A DNA stretch of 5,087 bases from Candidatus Latescibacteria bacterium 4484_181 (GTDB taxonomy: Bacteria > Latescibacterota > MVCY01): NCBI GenBank assembly GCA_002049985.1, contig MVCY01000085.1, forward strand, positions 1 through 5,087, in the 5' to 3' direction. Below are positions 4,765 through 5,087 of this stretch, piece by piece. A model generated the notes under the pieces. It did not search any database, was not told the DNA's origin, and saw only the letters and a program-made list of their open reading frames with translations. A program made the position numbers and the translations under genes. Numbering within the stretch: the stretch's first letter is position 1; each line of letters starts with the position of its first letter.

Positions 4765-5087
4765 ATGGATTTAGGAGGCAAGAAGGCGTTAGTCACGGGT
4801 GCCAGTCGCGGTATCGGTAAAGCAACGGCCCTAGCATTGGCCAAGGAGGGGGCGGATGTTGCGATTAATTATGTCAATAATGGAAATCTGGCTTCAGAAG
4901 TAGCGGAGCAGATCGAGTCCATGGGCAGCAAAACTCTGGTGCTGCAAGCCGATGTTGGTGACAGCCAACAAGTGAAGTCCATGTTTCGTACCATTAAGCA
5001 ACAATGGGGAGGAGTGGATGTGCTGGTGAACAATGCTGGCGGCCGCTGCGACGGCGCACTGCTGGAACTTGATGAGTCTTCCTGGAA
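4765..5087 (+). CDS. FabG-like short-chain dehydrogenase/reductase, N-terminal part
   Basis: This is the first 107 residues of an NAD(P)H-dependent oxidoreductase of the classical SDR family; the window ends within codon 108. ATG 4765 follows AGGAGGGGG (4748-4756) by 8 nt. The Rossmann fold is clear: TGASRGIG (11-18) is the cofactor glycine motif, VAINY (32-36) is the second strand, ADV (62-64) contacts adenine in relatives, and NNAG (89-92) is the structural signature. The catalytic Ser, Tyr and Lys lie beyond the window. Arg15 next to the glycine motif favours NADPH in FabG-type enzymes (an inference from the family). It may be 3-oxoacyl-ACP reductase or another SDR such as a glucose or alcohol dehydrogenase, and substrate cannot be decided here. 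It has its own promoter and is probably not part of the lysine cluster. Confidence 0.93.
   Translation, partial: MDLGGKKALVTGASRGIGKATALALAKEGADVAINYVNNGNLASEVAEQIESMGSKTLVLQADVGDSQQVKSMFRTIKQQWGGVDVLVNNAGGRCDGALLELDESSW

Overview
The window carries a bacterial lysine/diaminopimelate (DAP) gene cluster, entirely on the + strand, followed by the start of an independent unit. The strong Shine-Dalgarno (SD) sequences, TTGACA/TATAxT promoters and a lysine riboswitch all point to a bacterium. Base composition looks close to 50% G+C. The phosphoenolpyruvate carboxykinase resembles the GTP-dependent subfamily I associate with archaea and some deep-branching or Chloroflexota-like bacteria. An uncultivated bacterium of that general kind is my best guess, but phylum cannot be fixed from the sequence alone.

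Region by region. 1-40: nothing recognisable. 41-69: a strong extended -10 promoter. 79-261: a complete lysine (L-box) riboswitch aptamer, followed at 258-314 by an antiterminator/terminator expression platform. 339-362: a further hairpin. 383-1238: dapA, broken by an apparent 26-nt loss immediately before the catalytic lysine codon, with both halves otherwise intact. 1239-1393: intergenic, with an AT-rich inverted repeat. 1394-3268: GTP-type PEP carboxykinase. 3415-3648: a small DUF2007-like protein, flanked on both sides by short TTTGCGT-containing sequences that look like dispersed intergenic repeats. 3778-4602: dapB, intact. 4603-4764: an intergenic region in which an 18-bp hairpin plus T-tract (terminator-like) has a consensus promoter embedded in its 5' arm and loop. 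It is followed by a 7-codon mini-ORF whose SD lies in the 3' arm. 4765-end: the N-terminal 107 residues of a FabG-like short-chain dehydrogenase, cut by the window edge.

How the parts fit. DapA and DapB catalyse the first two committed steps from aspartate semialdehyde to lysine and DAP. The riboswitch should switch off transcription when lysine is abundant. PEP carboxykinase interconverts oxaloacetate and PEP, so it sits at the supply node for both DapA substrates (aspartate-derived semialdehyde and pyruvate), which may explain its place in the cluster. The most notable items are the precise dapA lesion, which leaves a prfB-like CUU-UAA sequence in the frame that would restore translation, and the promoter nested inside a terminator-like hairpin before the dehydrogenase gene. 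No tRNA, rRNA, CRISPR or insertion sequence is visible.
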